From: Halopelagius longus
Lineage (GTDB): Archaea > Halobacteriota > Halobacteria > Halobacteriales > Haloferacaceae
Assembly: GCF_900100875.1 (NCBI RefSeq)
Contig: NZ_FNKQ01000006.1
Location: forward strand, 62,001 to 126,000
Reading direction: 5' to 3'
Length of the DNA stretch: 64,000 nucleotides
Position 1 is the first letter of the stretch. Each line of letters opens with the position of its first letter. Position numbers and translations under genes: made by a program. This document shows positions 42,380 to 51,479 of this stretch, in pieces. Under the pieces are notes generated by a model. It worked only from the letters and a program-made list of their open reading frames with translations. It was not told the origin of the DNA and made no database searches.

Positions 42380-42625
42380 TTTCAGTGTTTGGAAGTTGAG
42401 CGTAGAGGGTTGTCTTAGTCGAATGCACTAACTATGCATGGTTAAATTGGAACCCCTCATCGTTAAATCATGCCCCGTCACCGTAGATGCTATCATCAAC
42501 CGTTTGATTCGTTACGGAATGAGTTTGGACAACTCATTTCTTCAATCATGTAGAATACTGGTGCTGGTACCACATCTCATGAAGCTTTGTAAACACTAAT
42601 TTACTTCACTCTCACACACTTGAGT

Positions 42626-44161
42626 GTGAGTAAAACCCAGGGTTCGTTAACGAAGTTACTCAAGAGCGCAGGGATCGTCTTCGTCAGTACGGTAGTCGCT
42701 CGAGGGCTTGCTCTCGGTGCTGAAGTTTTCATAATTCGTTCGCTCTCGCCGGATGTGTTCGGTACTATCGCAGTCGCATACACCGTTGCGCTAGTGCTCG
42801 GCCGTCTCTCGCTGTTCGGCGTCCCCGCGGGGGTAACACGTTTCATTTCCGACGAATCATCTGAAGAGGAGCAGTGGACGGTTGTTAAGCACGGACTCTT
42901 GATTGTAGCTCCGTTGACTGTCACAGCAAGCCTCGTGCTCATCGTCTTTCCCGCATCCTTCGGGGAGTTGATGAACAGCGAGGGTATCAAACAGTATCTC
43001 ACAGTCTTCGCGTTGTTCGTCGTTGCGTTCCCAATTAGCAGGGTGATCATCGCCGTCCTACGAGCGCGGGGGGAAACTCTCTATGCGGGGCTCTCAAAGG
43101 ATCTTCTCTCCAGAGCCGGGGGGATAGTCCTATTCGCGGGGCTAGCCAGTGTCGGGATTACTGAAGTCGGTGCTGTAGCGTACTGGGTATCTCTTCCGAT
43201 AATCTCGATGGTATCGAGTGTGTACCTTCTCAACCGCAGACTCAGCGTTAGTGGTGTCCTCAAATCAACGATCGACTGGTCGTCACTTCGCGACCTCTGG
43301 TCGTTCTCGTGGCCGCTCGCGTTCAGTTCTTCGTTGCTCCTGTTCTTCTCGAATATGGACGTCCTTATGATTGAGTACTTCTTGGCCTCGGAGGCGGTGG
43401 GCTACTACCGGTCTATCCAACCGCTTCGTCAGGTAACCGGATTCGTGCTCAGTTCGTTCACCTTTCTCTACTTGCCGCTGGCAACACAGTACTTCTCGAA
43501 CGGTGATTTCGATACCCTCGCAGAGTTTTACAAGGTAACGACGAAGTGGATCACGGCACTCACACTTCCGTTAGTGCTTGTATTCTCCGTCTTCGCTGCC
43601 GATATCGTAAAAGTATTTTTCGGTCCGGCGTATCTTCCCGTGTCGGAGGTACTATCCGTATTGGTCGGAGGGTTGTTTTTCAATGTCCTTGTCGGTCCAA
43701 ACGGGGCAACCGCGAAGGCCATCGACCGCCCGCGAATCGAATTGGTCTCCGCCGCAGTCGGTTTCGTAGTCAATCTCGGGCTCAATATCATACTCATCCC
43801 ACGGTATGGGATCATGGGTGCCGCCGTCGCGACCGTCGCTGGCTTCGTAACCTACAACACGATGGAGATTACGTTTATCCGCCGGTCGATCGGTTGCCTT
43901 CCCTTCTCAGCCAACCAACTGAAACCACTCGCTCCGACCGTTGGGGCCGCGCTCCTCCTGAAGTGGTTCTTCGGAGGATCCGTCGGCTTCGCCGGCCTCA
44001 TCGCAATCGGGATGTTTCTTTCCGCTTTCCACCTCGTCTCGATGCTCGTCACCCGAAGCATCGACGAGAACGACATAGATCTGGTGAGACGGCTGGAGGA
44101 AAACCTCGGCAGAGAGATTCCGTATATTCGAGGAGCTCTCAATCGGTTTTCGAAAGGATAA
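42626..44161 (+). CDS. Wzx-type polysaccharide flippase, low-G+C cassette
   Basis: A 511-residue polytopic protein of the flippase family. It begins SKTQGSLTKLLKSAGIVFVS and has VIRSLSPDVFGTIAVAYTVA (the first-helix pair with the family Pro-Asp-x-Phe/Tyr-Gly), SNMDVLMIEYFLASEAVGYY and GPNGATAKAIDRPRIELVSA. It should flip lipid-linked sugars made by the cassette. Two starts are possible: GTG 42626 (used here) and TTG 42620 two codons upstream. It is the second Wzx in the window, after 28501. G+C is intermediate. Confidence 0.83.
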   Translation: MSKTQGSLTKLLKSAGIVFVSTVVARGLALGAEVFIIRSLSPDVFGTIAVAYTVALVLGRLSLFGVPAGVTRFISDESSEEEQWTVVKHGLLIVAPLTVTASLVLIVFPASFGELMNSEGIKQYLTVFALFVVAFPISRVIIAVLRARGETLYAGLSKDLLSRAGGIVLFAGLASVGITEVGAVAYWVSLPIISMVSSVYLLNRRLSVSGVLKSTIDWSSLRDLWSFSWPLAFSSSLLLFFSNMDVLMIEYFLASEAVGYYRSIQPLRQVTGFVLSSFTFLYLPLATQYFSNGDFDTLAEFYKVTTKWITALTLPLVLVFSVFAADIVKVFFGPAYLPVSEVLSVLVGGLFFNVLVGPNGATAKAIDRPRIELVSAAVGFVVNLGLNIILIPRYGIMGAAVATVAGFVTYNTMEITFIRRSIGCLPFSANQLKPLAPTVGAALLLKWFFGGSVGFAGLIAIGMFLSAFHLVSMLVTRSIDENDIDLVRRLEENLGREIPYIRGALNRFSKG

Positions 44162-44378
44162 ATCGAGCTAGTACGCCCATCCTGTGAAGAAACGATATGT
44201 GGGAGAGCGCCGCTCGTCACAGTCGCTATCACCAGAAGTGATTGTTATCTATCTGTAGGTTGATTTTCAACAGCGTCCTCGCACTGTTCGCAAGAACAAT
44301 TGTCGGTACCCGACTTACCTCTCAACCCTAGTTATGGGGAGTCACGTCGGTTAGATTCCAGTTGGGGGTTTCGGCGGC

Positions 44379-45530
44379 CTACGTTAGCTCCCCGTACACG
44401 TCTTCCAAGCGGTCGACGTTGTCCTCGATGTCGAACTGTTCGACCGCCACGGTCCGCGCGTTCTCGCTCATCTCCTCGACGAGGTCCGGGTCGTTCGCCA
44501 ACCGCTCCATGGCGTCCGCGAGTTCGGTGGCGTCGTCGGGTCGGACGAGCAGCCCGTTGTACCCGTCGGTGATTCCCTCCGCACGCTCGTTTATCTTCGT
44601 CGCGACGACCGGCGTTCCGGACGCCAACGCTTCGAGGACGGTCAACGTCGGGAACGTCTCCCCGCTCTTCGAGGTGAACAGGGACGCGGTCGAGGCGGCG
44701 TAGTAACTCGGCAGTAGATCGTCTTCGACGTACCCGAGCACCTCCACGTTCGGTAATCGGCGCGCCTGCGACTCGATTTCGGACCTGTCCGGGCCGGTCC
44801 CGGCGATCAGAATCTTCGCGTCCACGCCCCGCCGTTCGAGTTCGCGGGCCGCTTCGAGGAGGACGTCGACGCCCTTCTTGTACAGGAGTCGGGAGAGGCA
44901 GAAGAACGTCGGCCGGGAGTCGTCGACGCCGGTCGGTCGAACGTCGCCGCGTTCCGGGGCGAAGCGAGACACGTCGACGCCGTTGTACAGTACCTCGGGG
45001 TCGCACCCGTCGCAGATGTCCGTGACGTACTCCGAGATGTTTTCGCTGACGCAGACGGTTTTGTCCGCCCACGAGACGTTCTTCCGACCGACCAATCGGT
45101 CGTTGGCCCGTTCTACGGTCGACCACGGAAACGGGTACTCGACGAACGGGGTGTGCTGTTGCAGTACGACGGGGACGGCGTCCGAACTAAACATTTGAAC
45201 GAGTCCCGCCGTCATGTAGTTCATCCCGTGGACGTGCAGTACGTCGGTACCGCGTCCGTTCACCTCCCTCTCGACGACCTGCTTCAGGTCGGCCGGGTCG
45301 GGGAGCGGATACGGAATTCCGAGTCCTTCGAGCGGGTTGAACGCCCGATAGCGTTCGATTCGGTAGCCGTCTCGGCGCGCCGTGCGCCATTCGGCCTCGA
45401 CGTCGCTCGAAACCACCACCACGTCGTGACCGCGGTCGGCTAACCGCGTCGCGTGTTGTTGGGCGACGATTTCGATACCGCCGGTGTGCGGGTGGAAGTA
45501 GTGCGGCGCGATTACGATTCTCGTCTCGTA
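44379..45530 (-). CDS. Glycosyltransferase family 4 with disrupted or unusual start
   Basis: GT4 protein: HVHGMNYMTAGLVQMF, FFCLSRLLYKKGVDVLLEAA, LFTSKSGETFPTLTVLEALASG and the C-terminal FDIEDNVDRLEDVYGEL are visible. The conserved N-terminus (RIVIAPHYFHPHTGGIEIVA) is encoded from 45530 down, but that stretch has no ATG, GTG or TTG and is closed upstream by a TGA at 45531-45533. A GTG at 45534 would fit if one base were absent. The first usable in-frame codon is GTG 45422, which would drop the Gly-rich acceptor loop. So the gene is either frameshifted, uses a non-standard start or contains a base error. Confidence 0.75.
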   Translation of the reverse strand, partial: YETRIVIAPHYFHPHTGGIEIVAQQHATRLADRGHDVVVVSSDVEAEWRTARRDGYRIERYRAFNPLEGLGIPYPLPDPADLKQVVEREVNGRGTDVLHVHGMNYMTAGLVQMFSSDAVPVVLQQHTPFVEYPFPWSTVERANDRLVGRKNVSWADKTVCVSENISEYVTDICDGCDPEVLYNGVDVSRFAPERGDVRPTGVDDSRPTFFCLSRLLYKKGVDVLLEAARELERRGVDAKILIAGTGPDRSEIESQARRLPNVEVLGYVEDDLLPSYYAASTASLFTSKSGETFPTLTVLEALASGTPVVATKINERAEGITDGYNGLLVRPDDATELADAMERLANDPDLVEEMSENARTVAVEQFDIEDNVDRLEDVYGELT

Positions 45531-45604
45531 TCACGGCCGGACCGTCTGCGCGGACGGGGACAATGACGGGAACGCTCCGGACGTGTTGGGGTGTCGCACC
45601 ATCT

Positions 45605-46804
45605 TCACATGTTGTCTCCGGCGCTTATCGACGTGAACAGTTCGTCGGCCCGTTCCGTGAACTTCGCGAACGAGTGGTCCTCGGCGGTCTCTCGTCCCTG
45701 CTCCGCCATCCGAGAAATATCGTCGGGCGACCCCAACGTCTCTATCAGCACCGACCCGAGTTCTCCCGCGTCCTCCGGGTCGACGAGTCTCCCGTTGTCC
45801 CCGTCGACGACGTAATCGTGCACGCCGTATGTGTCCGTGCCGACGATCGGCGTTCCGGACGCGAGCGCCTCCAACCCGGTCGTTACGTAACCCTCCATCA
45901 GCGACGGGATGACGAACAGCGCGGACTCCGAGAGGAGGCGACGCTTCTCGCGTTCGCTCACGTAGCCCCGGAAATCGACGTTCTGCAGTCCGAGGCGCGC
46001 GGCCCGTTCGTGGAGTTCGTCCTCCTTGTATCCGGTTCCGGCCACGACGAGTTCGTACTCGTCGGACTCGGCCTCGACGCGACGCCACGCGTCCAGTAGC
46101 GTCCCGACGTTCTTGCGGCGGGTCAACCGCCCCAGATAGAGCACCGTCTTCGACTCGGGAGTCGGGTTGAAGTCGAACGCGTCGAGTTCGATGCAGGGGT
46201 TCAGTATCGCCGTCCGGTCGTGGCCGAGTCCGCCCTGCACCCGCGAGGCGGTACTCGGGCCCGCGCAGACGACGGTCGGGTCGTCCAAGTACGGGAGCGT
46301 GCGTTCGATGAGATGGATGATTCGACCCTTGTTCTCCCCGAGGAACCGGTTCGCCGACTCCAAGTACAGCGTGTGGACGAACAGCGCGTTCGAGACGGAG
46401 TCCGGCGAAAGGAAGTGCGCCGGGTAGAACGGGATGTGGGAGATGTCGTCGAGGACGACGTCGAACTCGACTTCTCGCACTAACTTCCTGAAGAAACTCG
46501 CACCGCGGACGGAGTTTAGTATCTTCGCGGCCGAAGAGTCGGGCGCGGCGTAGTCGAAGTCGTGGAACGTAACGTCGCTCTCCGTCGAGAGGTCGTTGTC
46601 CCCCGCGGACCCTCGGGGGGCCGGCGAGAGGAAGTGGACGTCCCACCCCACGTTCCGGAGGGCCTCTCCGACCTTCACCATCAACCTGTCCGCACCCCCC
46701 TCGAACTCGCTCCGAAGCGGTATCGAGGACCGAATCAGTATCCGTTTCGTGCGCGTCCTGTCCGCCTCGCGTTGCTGGGTGCGGGTCCCGGCGTCGGTTC
46801 TCAT
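45605..46804 (-). CDS. Glycosyltransferase family 4 (GT-B fold)
   Basis: A 399-residue GT4 enzyme. The N-terminus (RSSIPLRSEFEGGADRLMVK) has the Gly-rich acceptor loop; LYLGRLTRRKNVGTLLDAW, FVIPSLMEGYVTTGLEALASG with the donor Glu, and VGTDTYGVHDYVVDGDNG mark the donor domain. The start at 46804 overlaps the stop of the sulfatase-like gene as ATGA, so it is the second gene of that operon. The frame before this ATG is an open shadow of the upstream gene and is not included. Confidence 0.85.
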   Translation of the reverse strand: MRTDAGTRTQQREADRTRTKRILIRSSIPLRSEFEGGADRLMVKVGEALRNVGWDVHFLSPAPRGSAGDNDLSTESDVTFHDFDYAAPDSSAAKILNSVRGASFFRKLVREVEFDVVLDDISHIPFYPAHFLSPDSVSNALFVHTLYLESANRFLGENKGRIIHLIERTLPYLDDPTVVCAGPSTASRVQGGLGHDRTAILNPCIELDAFDFNPTPESKTVLYLGRLTRRKNVGTLLDAWRRVEAESDEYELVVAGTGYKEDELHERAARLGLQNVDFRGYVSEREKRRLLSESALFVIPSLMEGYVTTGLEALASGTPIVGTDTYGVHDYVVDGDNGRLVDPEDAGELGSVLIETLGSPDDISRMAEQGRETAEDHSFAKFTERADELFTSISAGDNM

Positions 46805-48267
46805 TGAATGTACCCCAACTGCTCTAAGGTGTCCTTGACGCCGTCGTTTATCTCGCCCGTGTCGACTCCGTCCGGTTGCTCGAACGAGTCCAACCACTCG
46901 TCGAGTTCGGTTTCGAGCCTCGTCACCTCTTTCGGTCGCTCCGAGGAGAGGTCCGTCTGCTCTCGGGGATCCGACTCCACGTCGTACAGTTCCTTCTCCC
47001 CGTCCGAACCGACGACGAGTTTGTAGCCGTCGCGCCGGATGCACCGGAGCGAACGGAGGTAGGAGTCGATAACGTCGTGCGGGTCGCCGACCCGTTTCTC
47101 GATAGCGTCCCGCGAGGGCATGGGAGAGAGGTACTCGGCGATGACGGTGTCTCGGTCGAACTCCGGGGAGAGCACCGACTGCCCCTGCGACTGACTCCTG
47201 AAGGACGGCGCTTCGACCCCGGCGACGTCGAGAAGCGTCGGGGCGACGTCCGGCAGTTGGACCAACCGGTCGTCGGTGCCGTGGTCGGTGAACGGGCCGC
47301 CGCCGACGACGAACGGGACGTGCAGCAACGTGTCGTAGAGGCAGTACTGGTGGTCCATCAGGCCGTGGTCGCCGAGGTTCTCGCCGTGGTCGCCGACGAC
47401 GACGAACACCGTCTCCTCGTCGCGTTCCCGAATCGTCTCCGCGAGTTCCCCGATTCGCTGGTCGAGGTACGCCGTCTCAGCCGCGTACAGCGCCCGAAGA
47501 ATCTCGAACTCGGAGTCGGAAATCTCCGCCTGTTCGGTGACGTACTTCCACGCGTTCTGTTCGACTTCGTTCGCCTCGCGGTAACTGACGCCCTCCGGGA
47601 GGAACCGTTCGGCGAACCGTTTCGGGGGTCTGTACTCGAGGTGGGGTTCCAGATAGTTGATGAACAGGAAGAAGGGGTCGTCGCCGTCGTGGTCGGACAG
47701 CAGACCTTCGGCCCGTTTGTTCGTCCGCCCCGCGCCGTCGTCGGGCGAGTAGTTGCTGTACCGAAACTTCGTGTACGCCGCGTTCACCGCGTTGGCTACC
47801 GGATTCCCCTGTATCAGCGTGCGGGCGACGGCGAACCACTTGTCCCTCCCTTGGTTCGTGAGTCCGACGCCGCCGACGTCGTTGTCGAACTGGAGAAGTT
47901 GCCAGTTCCGAACGAACGTGTCGAACCCCGCCTCGAACCCGAAGTTGTCGCTCACCCAGATGTTGTTCGAGATACCGAACGTCTCGTACCCGTTCTCCGA
48001 GAGCGTCCCGGCGAGCGTCTGAATGTCGTCCCTGAGGTGCTTGCTCTCCGCGTGGGCACCGTGCTTCGAGGGGTACGTCCCCGTGAACAGCGACGCGTGC
48101 GAGGGGAGCGTCCACGGAGACGCGCTGTACGCTTCCGAGAACTTCCCTCCGCGCTCCGCTAACCCCGATAGAAAGGGCGTGACCTCTCTCCCGTTGACCG
48201 CCGTGTCGACGAAATCGGACCGAGCCGTGTCCATCACGATAAGAACGATGTTTGGCGAATTCGGCAT
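46801..48267 (-). CDS. Sulfatase-like AlkP-superfamily hydrolase with Thr at the nucleophile position
   Basis: A 488-residue sulfatase-fold protein. IVLIVMDTARSDFVD gives the first metal ligands; YSASPWTLPSHASLFTGTYPSKHG has Thr where sulfatases have Cys or Ser for formylglycine; VFVVVGDHGENLGDHGLMDH is the second metal site; and PFFLFINYLEPHLEYRPP is the usual His loop. It ends KDTLEQLGYIQ. The Thr nucleophile points to a phosphotransferase or phosphodiesterase role, for example adding or removing a phospho-group on a glycan. No signal peptide or helix. It is co-translated with the GT4 gene. Confidence 0.8.
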   Translation of the reverse strand: MPNSPNIVLIVMDTARSDFVDTAVNGREVTPFLSGLAERGGKFSEAYSASPWTLPSHASLFTGTYPSKHGAHAESKHLRDDIQTLAGTLSENGYETFGISNNIWVSDNFGFEAGFDTFVRNWQLLQFDNDVGGVGLTNQGRDKWFAVARTLIQGNPVANAVNAAYTKFRYSNYSPDDGAGRTNKRAEGLLSDHDGDDPFFLFINYLEPHLEYRPPKRFAERFLPEGVSYREANEVEQNAWKYVTEQAEISDSEFEILRALYAAETAYLDQRIGELAETIRERDEETVFVVVGDHGENLGDHGLMDHQYCLYDTLLHVPFVVGGGPFTDHGTDDRLVQLPDVAPTLLDVAGVEAPSFRSQSQGQSVLSPEFDRDTVIAEYLSPMPSRDAIEKRVGDPHDVIDSYLRSLRCIRRDGYKLVVGSDGEKELYDVESDPREQTDLSSERPKEVTRLETELDEWLDSFEQPDGVDTGEINDGVKDTLEQLGYIQ

Positions 48268-48450
48268 TATCTGTTTACTGCCGTGTTCGCGTTCAGGTTA
48301 ACCTTATCGCTAAATTACAGGCTGAGTCACGGCTGATGCTATCTCACGAAATTCAGTTTTAGGATCTCTAGCCACCGTCTTCGGGCGATGAGTGGGTGGA
48401 CGGTGGAACATTGTTCTTGTCAGACAGGTAAGGAAATGCGCCTAGAGTGA

Positions 48451-48457
48451 ATATTTA
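48451..48457 (+). promoter_or_regulatory. TATA-like box (ATATTTA) of the GT4 gene at 48484
   Basis: The box ends 26 nt before the ATG, which is leaderless spacing. Confidence 0.5.
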
Positions 48458-48483
48458 GGTCGTACGGCTGATATCTCCGCACG

Positions 48484-49635
48484 ATGCGAATTGGACTGTT
48501 TACGACCCTCTTCCCGTCTAAGCCTCCCTTCGAGTTCGACGACTCGTACCAGTGGGGCGGAGTTGCGGAAGTCGTCTACGAACTCGCCCTCGAACTGAAC
48601 GAACGGGGGCACGACGTCTTCGTATTCAGCGCCTCTAACGGGCCGAAGGCGGTTCAGAGACACCAGAACGTGACCGTCTATCGGTTCGAGAAACACGTAG
48701 AGATGCGCTCGGCGTACCTCTCTGCGGACGTGTTGCACGGACCGCTCTCGGTGGACTTGGACGTGGTGCACCTGCACCGCGGCCTCCCGTCCGCCGCACT
48801 CGCCGGCACCCTCTACTCGCTCCGGCACGGCACGCCGACCGTCTTCACCGTCCACGGCAACATGGACCCCGGACCGCTCTTCTCGGCGAAGGGCGTCCTG
48901 CTACGCGGGTTCAACCTCGTCTCGCCGTGGTTGCTCTCGCGGGCGGACCGCGTGACGACGGTTACGTCCGGATTCAGAGAGTCGTCCCGGTACCTCTCGG
49001 CGTACGACGGCGACGTGCGGGTCATCCCGAACGGAGTATCGAAGGACGGAGAGGCGGTCCCCGTTCGCGACGCGAAGGAGGGGGTCGGTTCCGACGCGGA
49101 CGCCACGCACGTCCTGTTCGTCGGCAACCTCATGGAGCGAAAGCAACCGGACCTGTTGCTCGGGATGGCCGAGGAACTGCGAGACGAGTACTCCGACCTC
49201 CGAGTCGTCATCATCGGCGACGGACCGATGCGGTCCTCGCTGAAGCGGACAATCGAGGAGAGGGGCCTCTCCGACATCGTCCGACTGCTCGGGTTCGTGG
49301 ACGAGGCGACGAAGCTGCGATGGTACCGCGCGGCCGACGTCGTCTGCCTCCCGTCGACCGACGAATCGTTCGGTCTCACGCCGCTGGAGGCGGCGGCGCG
49401 TCGGACGGTCCCCGTGGTCAGCGACCTCCCCTGCTTCCGAGAGTACGTCGAAGACGGGGAAAACGGGATTATCACCGCTCCCACGGAGGAGGGAGTCGTC
49501 GAAGCGGTCAGGACGTTACTGGACGACCCGGAGCGGCGGCGGACGATGGCCGAACGCGCCGAGGAGAACGCGTCCGACTACGACTGGGAGGTGCTCGCCG
49601 ACGAGTACGTCGACGTGTACCGCTCGGTCGTCTGA
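48484..49635 (+). CDS. Glycosyltransferase family 4 (GT-B fold)
   Basis: A 383-residue GT4 enzyme. It opens MRIGLFTTLFPSKPPFEFDD, with YQWGGVAEVVYELALELNER as the Gly-rich acceptor helix. The donor domain has LFVGNLMERKQPDLLLGMA and CLPSTDESFGLTPLEAAARR, with the donor Glu, then CFREYVEDGENGII. It is probably leaderless, with a TATA-like box at 48451. Transcribed divergently from the sulfatase-like gene. It should add a hexose-type residue to a lipid-linked glycan. Confidence 0.87.
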   Translation: MRIGLFTTLFPSKPPFEFDDSYQWGGVAEVVYELALELNERGHDVFVFSASNGPKAVQRHQNVTVYRFEKHVEMRSAYLSADVLHGPLSVDLDVVHLHRGLPSAALAGTLYSLRHGTPTVFTVHGNMDPGPLFSAKGVLLRGFNLVSPWLLSRADRVTTVTSGFRESSRYLSAYDGDVRVIPNGVSKDGEAVPVRDAKEGVGSDADATHVLFVGNLMERKQPDLLLGMAEELRDEYSDLRVVIIGDGPMRSSLKRTIEERGLSDIVRLLGFVDEATKLRWYRAADVVCLPSTDESFGLTPLEAAARRTVPVVSDLPCFREYVEDGENGIITAPTEEGVVEAVRTLLDDPERRRTMAERAEENASDYDWEVLADEYVDVYRSVV

Positions 49636-49663
49636 CGAAGCAGGCAGTGACGACCCCGTGAAA

Positions 49664-49670
49664 CTATTTA
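49664..49670 (+). promoter_or_regulatory. TATA-like box (CTATTTA) of the AlkP-like gene at 49695
   Basis: It ends 24 nt before the ATG, so the transcript is probably leaderless. Confidence 0.5.
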
Positions 49671-49694
49671 TGCGGTAACATATTATCTCACTCT

Positions 49695-50612
49695 ATGGAT
49701 TTCAAGTGGTGGGTCTCCGAGACCGTTTCGAGGACGCAGGACGAGGGAATTCCAGGCGTACTGTGGGGTGCAGAGCGAGGATACCACAAACTGCTTCAGT
49801 TTTCGTCCACGCTTCGCCCGCCGGGAACGCCAATCTGGTCTCTGGAGTGGGACCTCCTCCTCGTTGTCGACGCCTGTCGGTTCGACCTGATGCGAGCGGT
49901 CGCGGACGAGTACGATTTCATCGATTCCGTGGACTCGACTCGGTCCGTAAACAGCGTCACCCGACTCTGGATGGAGGAGAACTTCGACGAGAAGTACGCG
50001 AACCAGCTCCACCGGACGACGTACATCACCGGAAACCCGTGGTCGAAAGAGAAGGTGAACGACGAGGCGTTCGACGACGTGGACCACGTCTGGGAGGACG
50101 CGTGGGTAGAACCCGGAACTGTCCCTCCGGAACCGATAACTGACGAGGTGATTCGACGCGGCCGCGACGACTCTCCGGACCGGATGATTGCCCACTACAT
50201 GCAGCCGCACGCGCCGTTCATCCCGGAACCGGATATGGGGCCGGGCAAACAGCTCGACGGCTTCCGAGAGCAGACCGAGGGGGACCTCTGGGAGGCGCTT
50301 CAGCGCGGAGAACTAACGGAAGGAGAGGTTTGGAAGGGGTATCTGGACAACCTTCGGCACGTGCTGGACGACATCGAGCGACTGCTGAAAAACGTCGACG
50401 CCGAGCGGGTGGTAATCACCTCGGACCACGGAAACGGGTTCGGCGAGTGGGGTATCTACGGCCATCCGCCCGACATGCCGCTGAACAGCCTCAGGACGGT
50501 TCCCGTCGTCCGAACCAGCGCGGAGGACACGGGCGAGTCGGTTCCCAGCGAGGAACGGGTGTCACACGACGTGAGCAGAAACGAGCAGTTGGAAGCGCTG
50601 GGATACGTGTAG
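49695..50612 (+). CDS. Small AlkP-superfamily sulfatase-like protein
   Basis: A 305-residue compact member of the alkaline phosphatase superfamily. WDLLLVVDACRFDLMRAV gives the first Asp, STRSVNSVTRLW could supply Ser or Thr as nucleophile, MIAHYMQPHAPFIP the His loop and VVITSDHGNGFGEWGIYGHP the second metal site. It ends RNEQLEALGYV, like the relatives at 36798 and 46801. It is shorter than sulfatases (about 450-500 residues) and lacks a formylglycine motif. Family members in haloarchaea are uncharacterised. Soluble; no signal peptide. Confidence 0.75.
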   Translation: MDFKWWVSETVSRTQDEGIPGVLWGAERGYHKLLQFSSTLRPPGTPIWSLEWDLLLVVDACRFDLMRAVADEYDFIDSVDSTRSVNSVTRLWMEENFDEKYANQLHRTTYITGNPWSKEKVNDEAFDDVDHVWEDAWVEPGTVPPEPITDEVIRRGRDDSPDRMIAHYMQPHAPFIPEPDMGPGKQLDGFREQTEGDLWEALQRGELTEGEVWKGYLDNLRHVLDDIERLLKNVDAERVVITSDHGNGFGEWGIYGHPPDMPLNSLRTVPVVRTSAEDTGESVPSEERVSHDVSRNEQLEALGYV

Positions 50613-50717
50613 CGACGCGTCGTCTCGCGGTGTCCGCCGCACCGAATCACCGGACGGGTGTCGCTCCGGGCGAGAACAAACCATATACATGCGGCCGCTG
50701 AACGCGGTAACCAGCCC

Positions 50718-51479
50718 ATGGAACGCGAGACGAGAGCGCGTACTATCGAGTCCGACACCGCCTCGGAGCGAGAGACGCTCCTCCGCTGTGTCGACGTCGT
50801 GCAGGAGTATCGCCGGGGCGGCGACGGGTCGTTCCTCCCGTGGCGCGAACGGGCGGGCGTCACCGTCCGCGCCCTCGACGGCGTCTCCCTCGGCGTCCGC
50901 GAGGGCGAGTTCGTCGGCATCGAGGGGCCGAGCGGAAGCGGCAAGTCCACGCTGGTTCACCTCTTGGCGGGGCTGTTGACGCCGACCAGCGGGCGAGTCG
51001 AACTCGCCGGCGTCGACATCAGCGACCGGTCGGCGCGGGAACGAAGTCGTCTCCGCCACCGGAACGTCGGACTCGTCTTTCAGCGCTTCCAACTCCTGCC
51101 GTCGCTGTCGGCGCGCGCCAACGTCGCCCTCCCCTTGGTTCAGTCGGGCGTTTCCAAGCGAGAGCGCCGAGAGCGCGCGTTCGACCTCCTCGAACGGGTC
51201 GGCCTCGGCGACAGAGCGACGCACACGCCCGGCCAACTCAGCGGCGGCGAACAGCAACGCGTCGCCATCGCGCGCGCCCTCGTCACCGACCCGCCGGTGT
51301 TGCTCATGGACGAACCGACCGGCGAACTCGACAGGGAGACGGGCTCGAACATCCTCGATCACGTCATCGAGTTCAGCGACGACCGGGTGGTGGTGGTCGC
51401 GTCCCACGACGAGAAGGTGCTCGATCGAACGGACCGCCGCGTCAGACTCGTGGACGGACGCAGGGACGACGCCCCATGA
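50718..51479 (+). CDS. ABC transporter ATP-binding protein (MacB/LolD type)
   Basis: A 253-residue ATPase. Walker [10 protein letters not shown] (70-78), the signature [15 protein letters not shown] (from about 174) and Walker [13 protein letters not shown] (from about 194) are intact. An insertion before the first conserved strand ([22 protein letters not shown]) is typical of MacB-type subunits. It pairs with the two permeases that follow (overlapping starts) to form an exporter of lipids, peptides or surface molecules. The start at 50718 is set by conservation. Confidence 0.9.
   Translation: MERETRARTIESDTASERETLLRCVDVVQEYRRGGDGSFLPWRERAGVTVRALDGVSLGVREGEFVGIEGPSGSGKSTLVHLLAGLLTPTSGRVELAGVDISDRSARERSRLRHRNVGLVFQRFQLLPSLSARANVALPLVQSGVSKRERRERAFDLLERVGLGDRATHTPGQLSGGEQQRVAIARALVTDPPVLLMDEPTGELDRETGSNILDHVIEFSDDRVVVVASHDEKVLDRTDRRVRLVDGRRDDAP

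Noticed and set aside
44242-44249. TTGTTATC, which resembles the TAACAA element on the minus strand
   Set aside because: It lies between two convergent genes, downstream of both, so it cannot be a promoter for either. The upstream TA spacing was not needed to reject it.
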